This document shows, piece by piece, positions 53,163-61,737 of a DNA stretch of 64,000 nucleotides. The translations under genes and the position numbers were made by a program. Below the pieces are notes generated by a model that saw nothing but the letters and a program-made list of their open reading frames with translations, searched no databases and had not been told where the DNA came from. The DNA is from Rhodobacterales bacterium (GTDB taxonomy: Bacteria; Pseudomonadota; Alphaproteobacteria; Rhodobacterales; Rhodobacteraceae): the NCBI GenBank assembly GCA_003249215.1, contig QKJR01000012.1:1-64000 (forward strand), given 5' to 3'. Each line of letters begins with the position of its first letter. Within the stretch, counting starts at the first letter, position 1.

Positions 53163-56100
53163 TCAGGCCGTTGTCTTGCGGCGGCGGAACAGCAGATCCA
53201 TCAGCACGAAAAAGAGCGGCACGAAGAAGATCGCAAGCGCCGTCCCCGAGAGCGTGCCGAAGAAGGTCGCATAGCCGATCGCCTCTCGCGCCCCGGCGCC
53301 CGCCCCGGTCGACAGGATCAGCGGCACGACGCCGAGACAGAAGGCCATCGAGGTCATCAGGATCGGCCGGAACCGCAGCCGCGCTGCCGCGATCACCGCC
53401 TCGACCGCATTTTCGCCCATGTGCCGCATCCGGTCGCGGGCGAATTCGACGATCATGATCCCGTTCTTGCCGGTCAGGCCCACAACGGTCAGCAGACCGA
53501 CCTGGAAATAGACCCCGTTCGCCTGCCCGCCGAGCCAGGCGCCAACCAGCGTGCCGAGGATCCCGACCGGCATCGCGAGGATCACCGAGATCGGGATCAC
53601 CCAGCTCTCGTAAAGCGCCGCGAGGCACAGGAACACCGCCGCGAGCGAGAGCGCATAAAGCACCATCGCGCCGTTGCCGGCCTGCTTTTCCTCAAGCGAG
53701 AGGCCCGACCATTGCAGCGAGAAGCCGGGCGGCAGTTGTGCGGCCAGACGCTCCATTTCCGCCAGCGCCTCACCCGAGGAGACGCCGGGGCGCGGCGAGC
53801 CCTGGATCTCCATCGCGGGAAGCGCGTCATAGCGCACCACCTGCTGCGGACCATAGACCCATTCCTCGGTCGCGAAGGTCGAGAGCGCGACGAAATCGCC
53901 GTTCTCGTTGGGCACCCGCCAGAGCGCGAAATCCGCAGGCGTCGCACGCGCCCAGGGCTCGCCCTGAACATAGACGCGCTTGACCCGGCCCTCATAGAGG
54001 AAGTCGTTGACGTAGGTCGAGGACCAGACGGTGTTGAGGAACGCCCCGACATCGGCCGCGGTCAGCCCCACGGCGCCTGCCTTGGGCCAGTCGATGTTGA
54101 GCTTGAACTGGGCCGCATCCTCGACCCCGTTCGGACGCACCGCCATCAGCTTGTCACTTTGCCCCGCCATGCCCAGCAGCATGTTGCGCGCGGCCAGAAG
54201 CTCATCGTGGCTTTGTCCGGTGCGGGCCTGCAGGAAGGCGGTGAAGCCGTTCGAGTTGCCGAGTTCCAGAACCGGCGGCGGCACGATCGGGATCACGACC
54301 GCTTCCTTGATGCCGCCCATCAGCGGCCCGAAGGCGCGCGCGGCGATCGCCTGGGCGCTGTTCTGGGCGCCTTCGCGTTCGTCCCAGTCCTTCAGCTTGA
54401 CGAACATCATCCCCATGTTTTGACCCTGCCCGGCAAAGGAGAAGCCCACGACCGAGAACACCGAGGCGACGTTGTCCTTCTCGGCGTTGAGGTAGTATTG
54501 CTCGACCTTTTCGACGACGTTCTTGGTCTGCTCCGTGGTGGTGCCTGCGGGGGCCTGGATGATGGTCATCAGAACGCCCTGATCCTCGTTCGGCAGGAAC
54601 GAGGTCGGCGTGCGCATGTAGAGCCCGGCCATCGCCGCGACGAGGACGGCATAGACGAGAACCCCTTTGATCGGGTTACGCACGACCCATTTCACCAGCC
54701 CGCCATAGCCCCCGGTGATCCGGGTGAAGCGGCGCTCGAACCCGTTCGAGAACCACGAGGCAAAGCCCGGTTTCGCACCGCCATGCGGCTTGAGCATCGT
54801 GGCGCAGAGCGCGGGCGTGAAGACGATGGCGACGATCACCGAAAGCGTCATCGCCGAGACGATGGTGACCGAGAACTGCTTGTAAATCTCGCCCGTCGAG
54901 CCGCCGAAAAAGGCCATCGGCACGAAGACCGCCGAGAGCACCATCGCGATGCCCACCAGCGCGCCGGTGATCTCGCCCATGGATTTCTTGGTGGCCTCCT
55001 TGGGCGAAAGATGCTCCTCGGCCATGATCCGCTCGACGTTCTCGACGACGACGATCGCGTCATCGACCAGAAGCCCGATCGCCAGCACCATGGCGAGCAT
55101 GGTCAGCGTGTTGATCGAAAACCCGAAGGCCGCCATCACCCCGAAGGTGCCCAGAAGCACGACCGGAACCGCCATCGTCGGGATCAGCGTCGCGCGGATG
55201 TTGTGCAGGAACAGAAGCATCACGAGGAAGACGAGCCCGATCGCCTCGAGGAGCGTATGCACCACGGCCTCGATCGAAATCGTGACGAAGGGCGTGGTGT
55301 CATAGGGGATCACATAGCTCATGCCCTCGGGGAAGAAGGGGGCGACCTCGGCCAGGCGCGCCTTGACCAGCTTGGCGGTATCGAGCGCGTTGGCGCCCGA
55401 GGCGAGCTGGATCGCCATCCCCGACGAGGGGGCGCCATCGTAGAAGGCCGAGATCTCGTAGTTTTCGGCGCCAAGCTCGACCCGCGCCACGTCGCGCAGC
55501 AGCACCATGCCGCCGTCGGTATCGGCACGCAGCACGATGCGCTCGAAATCCTGCGGGGTTTTCAGCAGCGATTGCGCGGTGATCGTGGCGTTCAGGAGCT
55601 GCCCCTCGGGGGCAGGTTGCGCGCCGAAGGAACCCGCCGAGATCTGCGCGTTCTGGCCCTGCACTGCGGCGATCACCGTCGCGGGCGCCATGTCATAGGA
55701 TTTGAGCTTCTGCGGATCGAGCCAGATCCGCATCGCATATTCCGAGCCGAAGACCTGAACCGAGCCCACACCCGGCAGCCGCGAGAAGTTCTCGACCATC
55801 GAGGAGTTCATGTAATCGGCCAGCTCGACATGATTGCGCGAGCCATCGGGCGAGATCAGCGAGACGACCATCAGGAAGCCGGTGGTCGACTTCTTGACCG
55901 TCACCCCCTGCCGCGTCACCGATTCCGGCAGCGCGGCCTCGGCCTGACTGAGCTTGTTCTGCACCTGCACCTGCGCGATGTCCGGGTCGGTGCCCAGCTC
56001 GAAGCTGAGCGTGATCGTCGCGCGGCCCGTCGAGGTGGTGTCGGATTTGATGTAGCGCAGCCCGTCAAGGCCGGTCATCTGCTTCTCGATCACCTGCACG

Positions 56101-56282
56101 ACGGTATCGGCGACGGTTTCCGCCGAGGCGCCCGGATAGGTCGCCGAAATGACCACAGAAGGCGAGGCGATCGAGGGATATTGCGAGACCGGGAGCCGCA
56201 GGATCGAGAGCGCCCCGAGCCCCATGATCACGATCGCGATCACCCATGCGAAGATGGGTCTGTCGATGAAGAAACGCGCCAT
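53163..56282 (-). CDS. RND multidrug efflux inner-membrane pump (AcrB/MexB family)
   Basis: 1039-residue proton-driven drug/H+ antiporter of the hydrophobe/amphiphile RND family. It begins [39 protein letters not shown], the standard AcrB N-terminus; [20 protein letters not shown] (about residue 400) holds the paired Asp of the proton relay; and [19 protein letters not shown] (about residue 935) is in helix 11. Starts one base after the membrane fusion protein stop. Last gene of the operon. Confidence 0.96.
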   Translation of the reverse strand: MARFFIDRPIFAWVIAIVIMGLGALSILRLPVSQYPSIASPSVVISATYPGASAETVADTVVQVIEKQMTGLDGLRYIKSDTTSTGRATITLSFELGTDPDIAQVQVQNKLSQAEAALPESVTRQGVTVKKSTTGFLMVVSLISPDGSRNHVELADYMNSSMVENFSRLPGVGSVQVFGSEYAMRIWLDPQKLKSYDMAPATVIAAVQGQNAQISAGSFGAQPAPEGQLLNATITAQSLLKTPQDFERIVLRADTDGGMVLLRDVARVELGAENYEISAFYDGAPSSGMAIQLASGANALDTAKLVKARLAEVAPFFPEGMSYVIPYDTTPFVTISIEAVVHTLLEAIGLVFLVMLLFLHNIRATLIPTMAVPVVLLGTFGVMAAFGFSINTLTMLAMVLAIGLLVDDAIVVVENVERIMAEEHLSPKEATKKSMGEITGALVGIAMVLSAVFVPMAFFGGSTGEIYKQFSVTIVSAMTLSVIVAIVFTPALCATMLKPHGGAKPGFASWFSNGFERRFTRITGGYGGLVKWVVRNPIKGVLVYAVLVAAMAGLYMRTPTSFLPNEDQGVLMTIIQAPAGTTTEQTKNVVEKVEQYYLNAEKDNVASVFSVVGFSFAGQGQNMGMMFVKLKDWDEREGAQNSAQAIAARAFGPLMGGIKEAVVIPIVPPPVLELGNSNGFTAFLQARTGQSHDELLAARNMLLGMAGQSDKLMAVRPNGVEDAAQFKLNIDWPKAGAVGLTAADVGAFLNTVWSSTYVNDFLYEGRVKRVYVQGEPWARATPADFALWRVPNENGDFVALSTFATEEWVYGPQQVVRYDALPAMEIQGSPRPGVSSGEALAEMERLAAQLPPGFSLQWSGLSLEEKQAGNGAMVLYALSLAAVFLCLAALYESWVIPISVILAMPVGILGTLVGAWLGGQANGVYFQVGLLTVVGLTGKNGIMIVEFARDRMRHMGENAVEAVIAAARLRFRPILMTSMAFCLGVVPLILSTGAGAGAREAIGYATFFGTLSGTALAIFFVPLFFVLMDLLFRRRKTTA

Positions 56283-56283
56283 C

Positions 56284-57417
56284 TCAGTTGCCCTCGCCCT
56301 GCGCGGCGAGGGTGCCTTCGGCAGGAACGATCTCGACCGGGGCGCCGACCGCAGTCTTCTGGAAGCCCGAGCTGATCACCTGATCGCCGTCTTTCAGGCC
56401 CTTGGTCACGATCCAGTCCGACCCCGACGATGTGGCGATCTGCACCGGGCGCTGCGCCACGGTGCCGCCCTCCACGACCCAGACATAGGCATTGCCCGAA
56501 CGGTCGCGCATCACCGTGTTCTGCGGCAGCGCGAAAGCGGCGCGCGCCAGCGCCTGCGGCAGGTCGACCTCGACATACATCCCCGGCAAGAGCAGGTGAT
56601 CGGGGTTCTGGAAAGTCATCCGCAGCGTGATCATGCCGGTCGTGGGCTCCACGTTCGGCTCGGCTGCGGCGAGGTGCCCGGTCTCGTGATAGATCGAACC
56701 ATCGGCGAGGATCAGGCTCGCGTCGCCGGTTGCGCGCATCTCGCGGCCCTCGGCGGTCGAGGTCAGCCGCAGGATGTCGGTCGCCGATTGGGTCACATCG
56801 ACATAGACCGTATCGAGCGCGCGGATGGTCGCGAGCGCGGTCGTCTGTTGCGCGGCGACGAGGGCGCCGGTCGTGGTTTGCGACAGGCCGATCTCGCCCG
56901 CGATCGGCGCGCGGATCGTCGTGCGGTCGAGGTCGATCTCGGCACTCATCAGTTGCGCCTCGGCGGCCTGCAGCGCGGCTTCGGCGCCCTGCCGGCCGGC
57001 CACGGCGGCATCGCGGTTCTGCGCCGAGCCCGCGTTGTTTCCATAGAGCCGGATCGCGCGCTCTTCCTCGGTCACCGCCAGATCGCGGTTGGCGCGGGCC
57101 TGCGCCACCGAGGCCTTGGCCGCCGCCACCGCCGCACGATAGCTGTCGTCCTCGATCTTGTAGAGGGGCGCGTCCTTGGCGACCGAGGCGCCCTCGTCGA
57201 ACAGCCGTTCGCGGATGATGCCCGAGACCTGCGGGCGCACCTCGGCCACGGTCGAGGCCTTGACCCGGCCAGGCAGGCGCGAGGTCAGCGGATGATCCGC
57301 GGCCTTGGCGGTGATCACGGTGACACGGGAGGGACCCTGCGCCTGTTGCGCGGCAAGCGGCGTGGCGAGGCCCAGCAGCAGGAGGGGCAGAACCCTGAGC
57401 GGTTTGGACAGAAACAT
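56284..57417 (-). CDS. RND efflux periplasmic adaptor (membrane fusion protein)
   Basis: 377-residue secreted adaptor linking the pump to the outer-membrane channel. Signal peptide MFLSKPLRVLPLLLLGLATPLAA. SRLPGRVKASTVAEVRPQVSGIIRERLFDEGASVAKDAPLYKIE (about residues 40-80) is the lipoyl-type half, followed by a coiled-coil hairpin (KASVAQARANRDLAVTEEERAIRLYG) and APIAGEIGLSQTTTGALV. ATG 57417 chosen; the track start is not supported. A lipobox is lacking, unlike MexA. Confidence 0.93.
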   Translation of the reverse strand: MFLSKPLRVLPLLLLGLATPLAAQQAQGPSRVTVITAKAADHPLTSRLPGRVKASTVAEVRPQVSGIIRERLFDEGASVAKDAPLYKIEDDSYRAAVAAAKASVAQARANRDLAVTEEERAIRLYGNNAGSAQNRDAAVAGRQGAEAALQAAEAQLMSAEIDLDRTTIRAPIAGEIGLSQTTTGALVAAQQTTALATIRALDTVYVDVTQSATDILRLTSTAEGREMRATGDASLILADGSIYHETGHLAAAEPNVEPTTGMITLRMTFQNPDHLLLPGMYVEVDLPQALARAAFALPQNTVMRDRSGNAYVWVVEGGTVAQRPVQIATSSGSDWIVTKGLKDGDQVISSGFQKTAVGAPVEIVPAEGTLAAQGEGN

Positions 57418-57454
57418 GAGCGACCTTCGGATTGGGAGAGGAGGAGGGAGGAGA

Positions 57455-58867
57455 TCAGCGGGTGCCGCCGGCGGCTGCGGCGCTGAGGGTGATGAAATCG
57501 GCCGCGCGCTGCCACTCGGCGGCGGCGAGGCCCTGCTGGGCGGAGAGGTAGCTCCGTTCGGCGTCGAGAACAGTGGTAAAGTCGCCTTCGCCATAACCGA
57601 AATTGGTGCGCGACAGCTCGACTGCCTCGGCACTGGTCGTCACGAGGCGTGTTTGCGCAGAAATCAGGCGCCCGTCGCGGTTGTAGGCCGCCAGCGCGCT
57701 CTCGATTTCCTCGATCGCGCCCAGAACGGCGGCCTCCCAAGCGAGCTTGGCCTGAACCGCGCGGGCCTCGGCCCCCTTCAGGTTCGCGGTATTGGCGCCC
57801 CCCGAGAAGATCGGCAGGTCGATCGCGGGGCCCAGCGCCCAATAGGTGATCGAACCGGCCTTGCGGATGTCGGTGGGCGTGATCGAGCCCGACAGCGCGA
57901 TCGCGGGATAGAAGGCGGCCTTGGCCACCCCGATATCGTAGACCGCCGCGGCATAGGCGCGTTCGGCGGCCCGAACGTCGGGGCGCGCGGCCAGCACCTG
58001 CGCGGGCACGCCGACGCTCGCCTTGAACCGGGGCCGGGGTTGTGGGGCGCCGCGTTGCAGGCGCGGCCGCAGGCTCGCGCCCGGTTGCGCGGTCAGGTTG
58101 GCGATCTGCGCCAGCGCCTGATCGAAGGCGGTCTCGAAGCCCGGCAGTTGCGCCTCGCCTTCGGCCACCAGTTGTTCGGCCTGGATCTGATCGAGCCGCG
58201 AGGCATCGCCCGCCTCGACCTGCGAGCGGGTGATCTCGAGGCTGCGCTTGCGGCTCTCGATCGAGCGTTTGGTGAGCGCGATGCTCTCCTGATTGTAGCG
58301 CAGCGCGACATAGGCCTGGGCGATCGCGCTTTCCATCACGAGCCGCGCGACATCGGCCGAGAGATAGGCGGCGTCGAGGCGGGCCGCGGCGGCCTTGCGG
58401 CGGTTGCGGGTCGCGTCGAAGAGATCGAGCGCCCAGCCGACGGAGAGACCGGCCGAGCTCGTTTCCCCGGTTCCGGTGCCCTGGGTATCGCCGCGCGTGG
58501 CCGCGGCCGAGCCCGAAACCTGCGGCAGATCCGCGGCCCCGGCCGCCATGGCCCCGGCGCGGGCCTCCTCGATCGCGGCAACGGCCTGCCGGACGTCGAG
58601 GTTGCGCGCCTGCCCCGCCGCGATCAGCGCATCGAGTTCCGAATCGTAGAACGAGGTCCACCAGGCGCGCGCCGCCGGATCGCCGCTGCGCGCGGGCGCG
58701 TCGCCGTCGAAGCGATCCGTGACCGGCGTCACCGGCGGCTCATAGGCGACCTGCGTGCATCCCGCGAGCGCAAGCGCCGAGGCCGCGCCTCCAAGGAAGG
58801 CGCGACGCGACGGCGCCGGAACCGGGGCCAGCACCGGCCCCCGGGTCGCGATCAGTTTCCAGACCAT
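57455..58867 (-). CDS. RND efflux outer-membrane factor lipoprotein (OprM/TolC family)
   Basis: 470-residue channel. Residues 1-about 37 MVWKLIATRGPVLAPVPAPSRRAFLGGAASALALAGC end in lipobox ALAGC; they contain SRRAFLG, a twin-arginine motif, unusual for this family. Two repeats of the NodT type follow (RAWWTSFYDSELDALIAAGQARNLDVRQAVAAIEEARAG; GVPAQVLAARPDVRAAERAYAAAVYDIGVAKAAFYPAI). GGAAAGATAT precedes the ATG. First gene of the operon, next to the operator and divergent from the TetR gene. Confidence 0.92.
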   Translation of the reverse strand: MVWKLIATRGPVLAPVPAPSRRAFLGGAASALALAGCTQVAYEPPVTPVTDRFDGDAPARSGDPAARAWWTSFYDSELDALIAAGQARNLDVRQAVAAIEEARAGAMAAGAADLPQVSGSAAATRGDTQGTGTGETSSAGLSVGWALDLFDATRNRRKAAAARLDAAYLSADVARLVMESAIAQAYVALRYNQESIALTKRSIESRKRSLEITRSQVEAGDASRLDQIQAEQLVAEGEAQLPGFETAFDQALAQIANLTAQPGASLRPRLQRGAPQPRPRFKASVGVPAQVLAARPDVRAAERAYAAAVYDIGVAKAAFYPAIALSGSITPTDIRKAGSITYWALGPAIDLPIFSGGANTANLKGAEARAVQAKLAWEAAVLGAIEEIESALAAYNRDGRLISAQTRLVTTSAEAVELSRTNFGYGEGDFTTVLDAERSYLSAQQGLAAAEWQRAADFITLSAAAAGGTR

Positions 58868-58937
58868 ATATCTTTCCTGTTTCCGGGCCGCCCCGCCCTT
58901 TCCCGGCTGTGACGGCGTCCTGCTGCTCGATCTGGCG

Positions 58938-58967
58938 ATTTACATACATTCACGCATGGATGTAAAT
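58938..58967. promoter_or_regulatory. AcrR-like operator palindrome between tetR-type gene and efflux operon
   Basis: ATTTACATACATTCACGCATGGATGTAAAT is an imperfect 30-bp palindrome; the core TACATACATTCACGCATGGATGTA (58941-58964) agrees at 21 of 24 positions with the E. coli AcrR operator as I recall it (TACATACATTCACAAATGTATGTA). It lies in the divergent promoter region, so it is the probable site of the adjacent TetR-type repressor. Confidence 0.75.
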
Positions 58968-59102
58968 GAGCTATTCTTGCACAAAGCCCGCTTGACCTGA
59001 ATGCCGCAAAAAGAGAGGAACGCCTGTGTCCTGTGGAACAGAACCAGTCCGCGCCCCGGTCCCGGGGCTGCACTGCCGGACCCGCAGACACCAGGGGGGA
59101 GC

Positions 59103-59717
59103 ATGAGACGCAGCAAGGCCGACGCCGAACAGACCCGGCAGAAGATCCTCGAGGCCGCCGAGCGTCTGTTCAGCGAACAGGGGATCGCGCGCAGCACGCT
59201 CGAACAGATCGCGCGCGCAGCGGGCGTGACGCGGGGCGCGTTCTACTGGCATTTCCGCGACAAGACCGCGGTGCTGAGCGCGCTCTACGAGCGCACCGCG
59301 GCCCCGCAGCTCGCGCTGATCCGGGCCGCCTCGGAACAGGAAAACCTCGACGATCCGCTCGCCTTTCTCGAAACCACGGGCCGGGATTTTCTCGCGCTCT
59401 TCGCCGCCGACAAAAGCCAGCAGCGCATGCATCTGATCATGACGAATGCCGCACTCTCCGAGGAGACGGGTGCCTGGCTGGCCGAGCTGAACGCGGAACT
59501 GTGGCGCGTCTTCCTGCGCCTCGTCGGCCGTGCAGGCGAGGCGGGTCTGCTCACCGACGCGCTGAGCGTCGAAGAGGTGGCCGTCTCGCTCATGGTGATG
59601 TTCAACGGCCTGCTGAACGAATGGCTGCGCAGCGACAAGGGGTTCGATCTCGCCGGTCTCGGTGCGAAACTGCTGCACCACCATATCGCTTCGCTGCGCC
59701 GGGTCCCGGGGGGCTGA
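59103..59717 (+). CDS. TetR-family repressor (AcrR-like)
   Basis: 204-residue repressor. Residues 1-60 MRRSKADAEQTRQKILEAAERLFSEQGIARSTLEQIARAAGVTRGAFYWHFRDKTAVLSALYE are the TetR HTH with the AcrR-like GAFYWHFRDK block. The rest is the ligand-binding domain. ATG 59103 follows GGGGGGAGC; the track start 59001 is not supported. Controls the divergent RND operon, most likely through the AcrR-type palindrome. Confidence 0.9.
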   Translation: MRRSKADAEQTRQKILEAAERLFSEQGIARSTLEQIARAAGVTRGAFYWHFRDKTAVLSALYERTAAPQLALIRAASEQENLDDPLAFLETTGRDFLALFAADKSQQRMHLIMTNAALSEETGAWLAELNAELWRVFLRLVGRAGEAGLLTDALSVEEVAVSLMVMFNGLLNEWLRSDKGFDLAGLGAKLLHHHIASLRRVPGG

Positions 59718-59776
59718 GGCCCCGATGAGAGGGCGGCATCCGAACCGGTCACCGCCCCCGAGGATCAGCCCGAAGA

Positions 59777-59944
59777 TCAGAACATCATCTGCATCGCCAG
59801 ACAGAGCGTCCGCCCCGGCTCGTTCACGCGCGAGACGGTCGCGTCGATCCGATCCTGACCGGTGGCCCAGTTCACCCGCGCCCCCGCGCTCCACAGCGCC
59901 TCGATCCAGGTCGCGCTCAGGCGCGTGAGGATCAGGGTGGTCAT
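59777..59944 (-). CDS. Small ORF, 55 residues, hypothetical
   Basis: MTTLILTRLSATWIEALWSAGARVNWATGQDRIDATVSRVNEPGRTLCLAMQMMF. An ATG at 59944 follows AGAGGAT at a good distance, and the sequence is not low-complexity. No motif is recognised. It stands between the TetR-type gene and the Lrp gene, and no neighbour suggests a role. Could be spurious. Confidence 0.35.
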   Translation of the reverse strand: MTTLILTRLSATWIEALWSAGARVNWATGQDRIDATVSRVNEPGRTLCLAMQMMF

Positions 59945-60064
59945 GAGGTATCCTCTGAACAGGTCTTGCAGGCGCGCCGGAGCGCGCAGCCCATCGCCGG
60001 GGCCGGCCGTATCGGGCCGCACCGCTCGGTCGGATCGTTCGATTCAGAGAAAGCCGGGCGGTCC

Positions 60065-60100
60065 GCGGATCGCGCGGCTGTCGTCATGCGCGCGATCCGC
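60065..60100. repeat. Inverted repeat downstream of the Lrp-family gene
   Basis: GCGGATCGCGC and GCGCGATCCGC are perfect 11-bp arms around a 14-base loop, starting 22 bases past the Lrp stop (minus strand). There is no T-run, so a factor-independent terminator is uncertain. Confidence 0.45.
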
Positions 60101-60121
60101 AGCGTGGGGTAGCGGTCGCGC

Positions 60122-60595
60122 CTATCGGCTGGCGGTGTCGACCGGATAGGCGGTGGTGAACTTGATCCGTTCGAGCGCCATATGCGAGGTGAACTTGCGG
60201 ATCGGCACCGCTTCGGTGAGCCGCGTATAAAGCCGGTCGAAACAGGCCATGTCGGGCACCGCGATCCGCAGCAGGTAATCGAGCTGCCCCGCCACGCGCC
60301 AGACCTCCATCACCTCGGGCATCGCCTCGATCGCGGCACAGAAGCGCGCGCGCCAGTCGGCGCCATGATCGGGCGCCTCGAGCAAGACGAAGACCGAGAG
60401 CCCGACCCCGAGCGCCGCCGGATCGGCCAGCGCCACGCGCCGCTCGATCACGCCCGCAGCCTCGAGCTTCTGGATGCGTTTCCAGCAGGGCGTCTGCGAC
60501 AGACCCACCCGCTCGGCGATCTGCGCCACCGGCAGCGTGGCGTCGCGCATCAGCTCCGCCATGATCTTGCGGTCGATCTGATCGAGGCCGGACAT
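60122..60595 (-). CDS. Lrp/AsnC-family transcriptional regulator
   Basis: 157-residue regulator: LDQIDRKIMAELMRDATLPVAQIAERVGLSQTPCWKRIQKLEAAGVIERRVALAD is the winged-helix domain, followed by the RAM effector domain (ALGVGLSVFVLLEAPDHGADWRARFCAAIEAMPEVMEVWRVAGQLDYLLRIAV). Divergent from the Rrf2 gene over about 150 bases. Ligand likely an amino acid; target not shown. Confidence 0.92.
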   Translation of the reverse strand: MSGLDQIDRKIMAELMRDATLPVAQIAERVGLSQTPCWKRIQKLEAAGVIERRVALADPAALGVGLSVFVLLEAPDHGADWRARFCAAIEAMPEVMEVWRVAGQLDYLLRIAVPDMACFDRLYTRLTEAVPIRKFTSHMALERIKFTTAYPVDTASR

Positions 60596-60664
60596 CGCTC
60601 TCTCCCTCTCGCTCGTGGTGTCGGGGGCAGCCTGCCACGATTCTTACAAATGTCCATCGCTATT

Positions 60665-60673
60665 GTCGTGATT
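60665..60673. promoter_or_regulatory. GTCGTGATT motif in the Lrp/Rrf2 divergent region
   Basis: GTCGTGATT (reverse AATCACGAC) lies about 70 bases before the Rrf2 gene. The same 9-mer occurs twice more in the leader of the sulfate operon (61283-61291, 61319-61327), in reverse orientation. Shared flanks such as aaATCACGACaa make it a candidate site for the Rrf2 protein. Confidence 0.4.
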
Positions 60674-60743
60674 TATCGGTCTCGACCGCAATCTCGACCA
60701 GATCGACGTTGATTTGTGCATTCCCCCTCCGTAATGCTGGGCC

Positions 60744-61196
60744 ATGATCACGCAGAAGATGAAATATGCGCTCAAGGCGCTGCTGGTTCTGGCCGACGAG
60801 GCCGGGCTCGAAGCGCCGAAACCGCTGACGATCGAAGAGATCGCCACGCGTTCGGATACGCCGAAGCGGTTTCTCGAACATATCCTGCTCGACCTGCGCA
60901 AGGCCGGCGTGGTCAGCTCGGTGCGCGGGCGCTCGGGGGGCTACAGCCTGCTCAAGCCCCCGCGCGAGGTCTCGATCTCGGATCTGCTGCGCCGGATCGA
61001 CGGGCCGATCGCCCCCCTGCCCTGTCTGTCGCGCAGCGCCTATCAACGCTGCGAGGATTGCGACAACGAGGAGACCTGCCGCATCCGCAAGGTCTTCGCC
61101 GAGGTGTTCTGGTCCTATCTGGTGCTGATCGACTCACTCACGCTCGAGGATATGCTGCGCGCGGGCGGCATCGGCGCGCGGATGCTGGACGTCTGA
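60744..61196 (+). CDS. Rrf2-family regulator with a Cys cluster
   Basis: 150-residue regulator: MITQKMKYALKALLVLADEAGLEAPKPLTIEEIATRSDTPKRFLEHILLDLRKAGVVSSVRGRSGGYSLLKPPREVSISDLLRRIDGP is the winged helix of IscR/CymR-type proteins. Cysteines in PCLSRSAYQRCEDCDNEETC could bind an Fe-S cluster, though the spacing is not the canonical C-x5-C-x7-C. Directly upstream of a terminator and then the sulfate uptake operon, so a sulfur- or cysteine-responsive role is plausible but inferred. Confidence 0.85.
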   Translation: MITQKMKYALKALLVLADEAGLEAPKPLTIEEIATRSDTPKRFLEHILLDLRKAGVVSSVRGRSGGYSLLKPPREVSISDLLRRIDGPIAPLPCLSRSAYQRCEDCDNEETCRIRKVFAEVFWSYLVLIDSLTLEDMLRAGGIGARMLDV

Positions 61197-61220
61197 AAAC
61201 AACAAAAAATCAATGTATTG

Positions 61221-61243
61221 AACCCCGCTTCGGCGGGGTTTTC
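61221..61243 (+). terminator. Rho-independent terminator of the Rrf2 gene
   Basis: ACCCCGC-TTCG-GCGGGGT is a perfect 7-bp stem with a stable tetraloop, followed by TTTCG. It is 24 bases past the Rrf2 stop, so the sulfate operon has its own promoter. Confidence 0.8.
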
Positions 61244-61282
61244 GTTGATGGCCCGTCGCCGGGGCGGAGAATGAATTTCCAA

Positions 61283-61327
61283 AATCACGACAAAGAAAGC
61301 CGAGATTATTCCCTTGATAATCACGAC
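61283..61327. promoter_or_regulatory. Two AATCACGAC repeats and a GATTAT-N7-ATAATC palindrome before the sulfate operon
   Basis: AATCACGAC occurs at 61283-61291 and 61319-61327, 36 bases apart. A perfect inverted repeat GATTAT-TCCCTTG-ATAATC spans 61304-61322, overlapping the second copy. All lie in an AT-rich stretch just before the first small ORF. Candidate operator(s) for the Rrf2 or Lrp regulator next door. Confidence 0.45.
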
Positions 61328-61381
61328 TGATTCGATGGAGATTTAGACATCGAAACCGTCATTGCCAGGGAGGAGATGCCC

Positions 61382-61537
61382 ATGATGCCGCCCGTCACCC
61401 CGCCCGCCCTGCAGGCCGTGCCGCAGATCACCGGTCCCGCTCTTGCCCGTCTCGGGCGGCCCGCGCCCAAGGCGATGACCTGCGCACCGCGCCCGTTCGG
61501 GCACCGCGTCCCGCGCCGTTTTCCGGGGGTGCTCTGA
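61382..61537 (+). CDS. Small ORF 1 of the sulfate operon, 51 residues
   Basis: MMPPVTPPALQAVPQITGPALARLGRPAPKAMTCAPRPFGHRVPRRFPGVL: Pro-rich and basic, with one Cys codon. A strong GGGAGGAG lies 7 bases before ATG 61382, the best-supported ribosome site in the region. Its stop overlaps the ATG of the next small ORF (TGATG). It may be a leader peptide; no homologue recognised. Confidence 0.5.
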   Translation: MMPPVTPPALQAVPQITGPALARLGRPAPKAMTCAPRPFGHRVPRRFPGVL

Positions 61538-61725
61538 TGGCCGCGCCCCTGCATGCCGTGTCGCTGATCAATGCCCGCACCGGCCGCCCGCATCGGGTCG
61601 GCGGTGCGGTGCTGATCCTCTTCACCCGCAACCCGGTCGAGGCGGCGCAGGATCTGATGCGCAACCGCGACCCCGACGACTGGCGTGTCGAGGCGCGCGC
61701 CTTCTCGCTCCGAACTCCGATTTGA
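61537..61725 (+). CDS. Small ORF 2 of the sulfate operon, 62 residues
   Basis: MAAPLHAVSLINARTGRPHRVGGAVLILFTRNPVEAAQDLMRNRDPDDWRVEARAFSLRTPI. The sequence looks protein-like, with an alternating beta/alpha character and a C-terminal amphipathic part. It is coupled to small ORF 1 by TGATG and ends 12 bases before the binding-protein start. No family recognised. Confidence 0.55.
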   Translation: MAAPLHAVSLINARTGRPHRVGGAVLILFTRNPVEAAQDLMRNRDPDDWRVEARAFSLRTPI

Positions 61726-61737
61726 AAGGACCAGCCG

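Noticed and set aside
53004-56375. 1123-residue plus-strand ORF
   Set aside because: Antisense shadow of the RND pump; Arg/His/Asp-rich composition typical of the reverse frame in GC-rich genomes.
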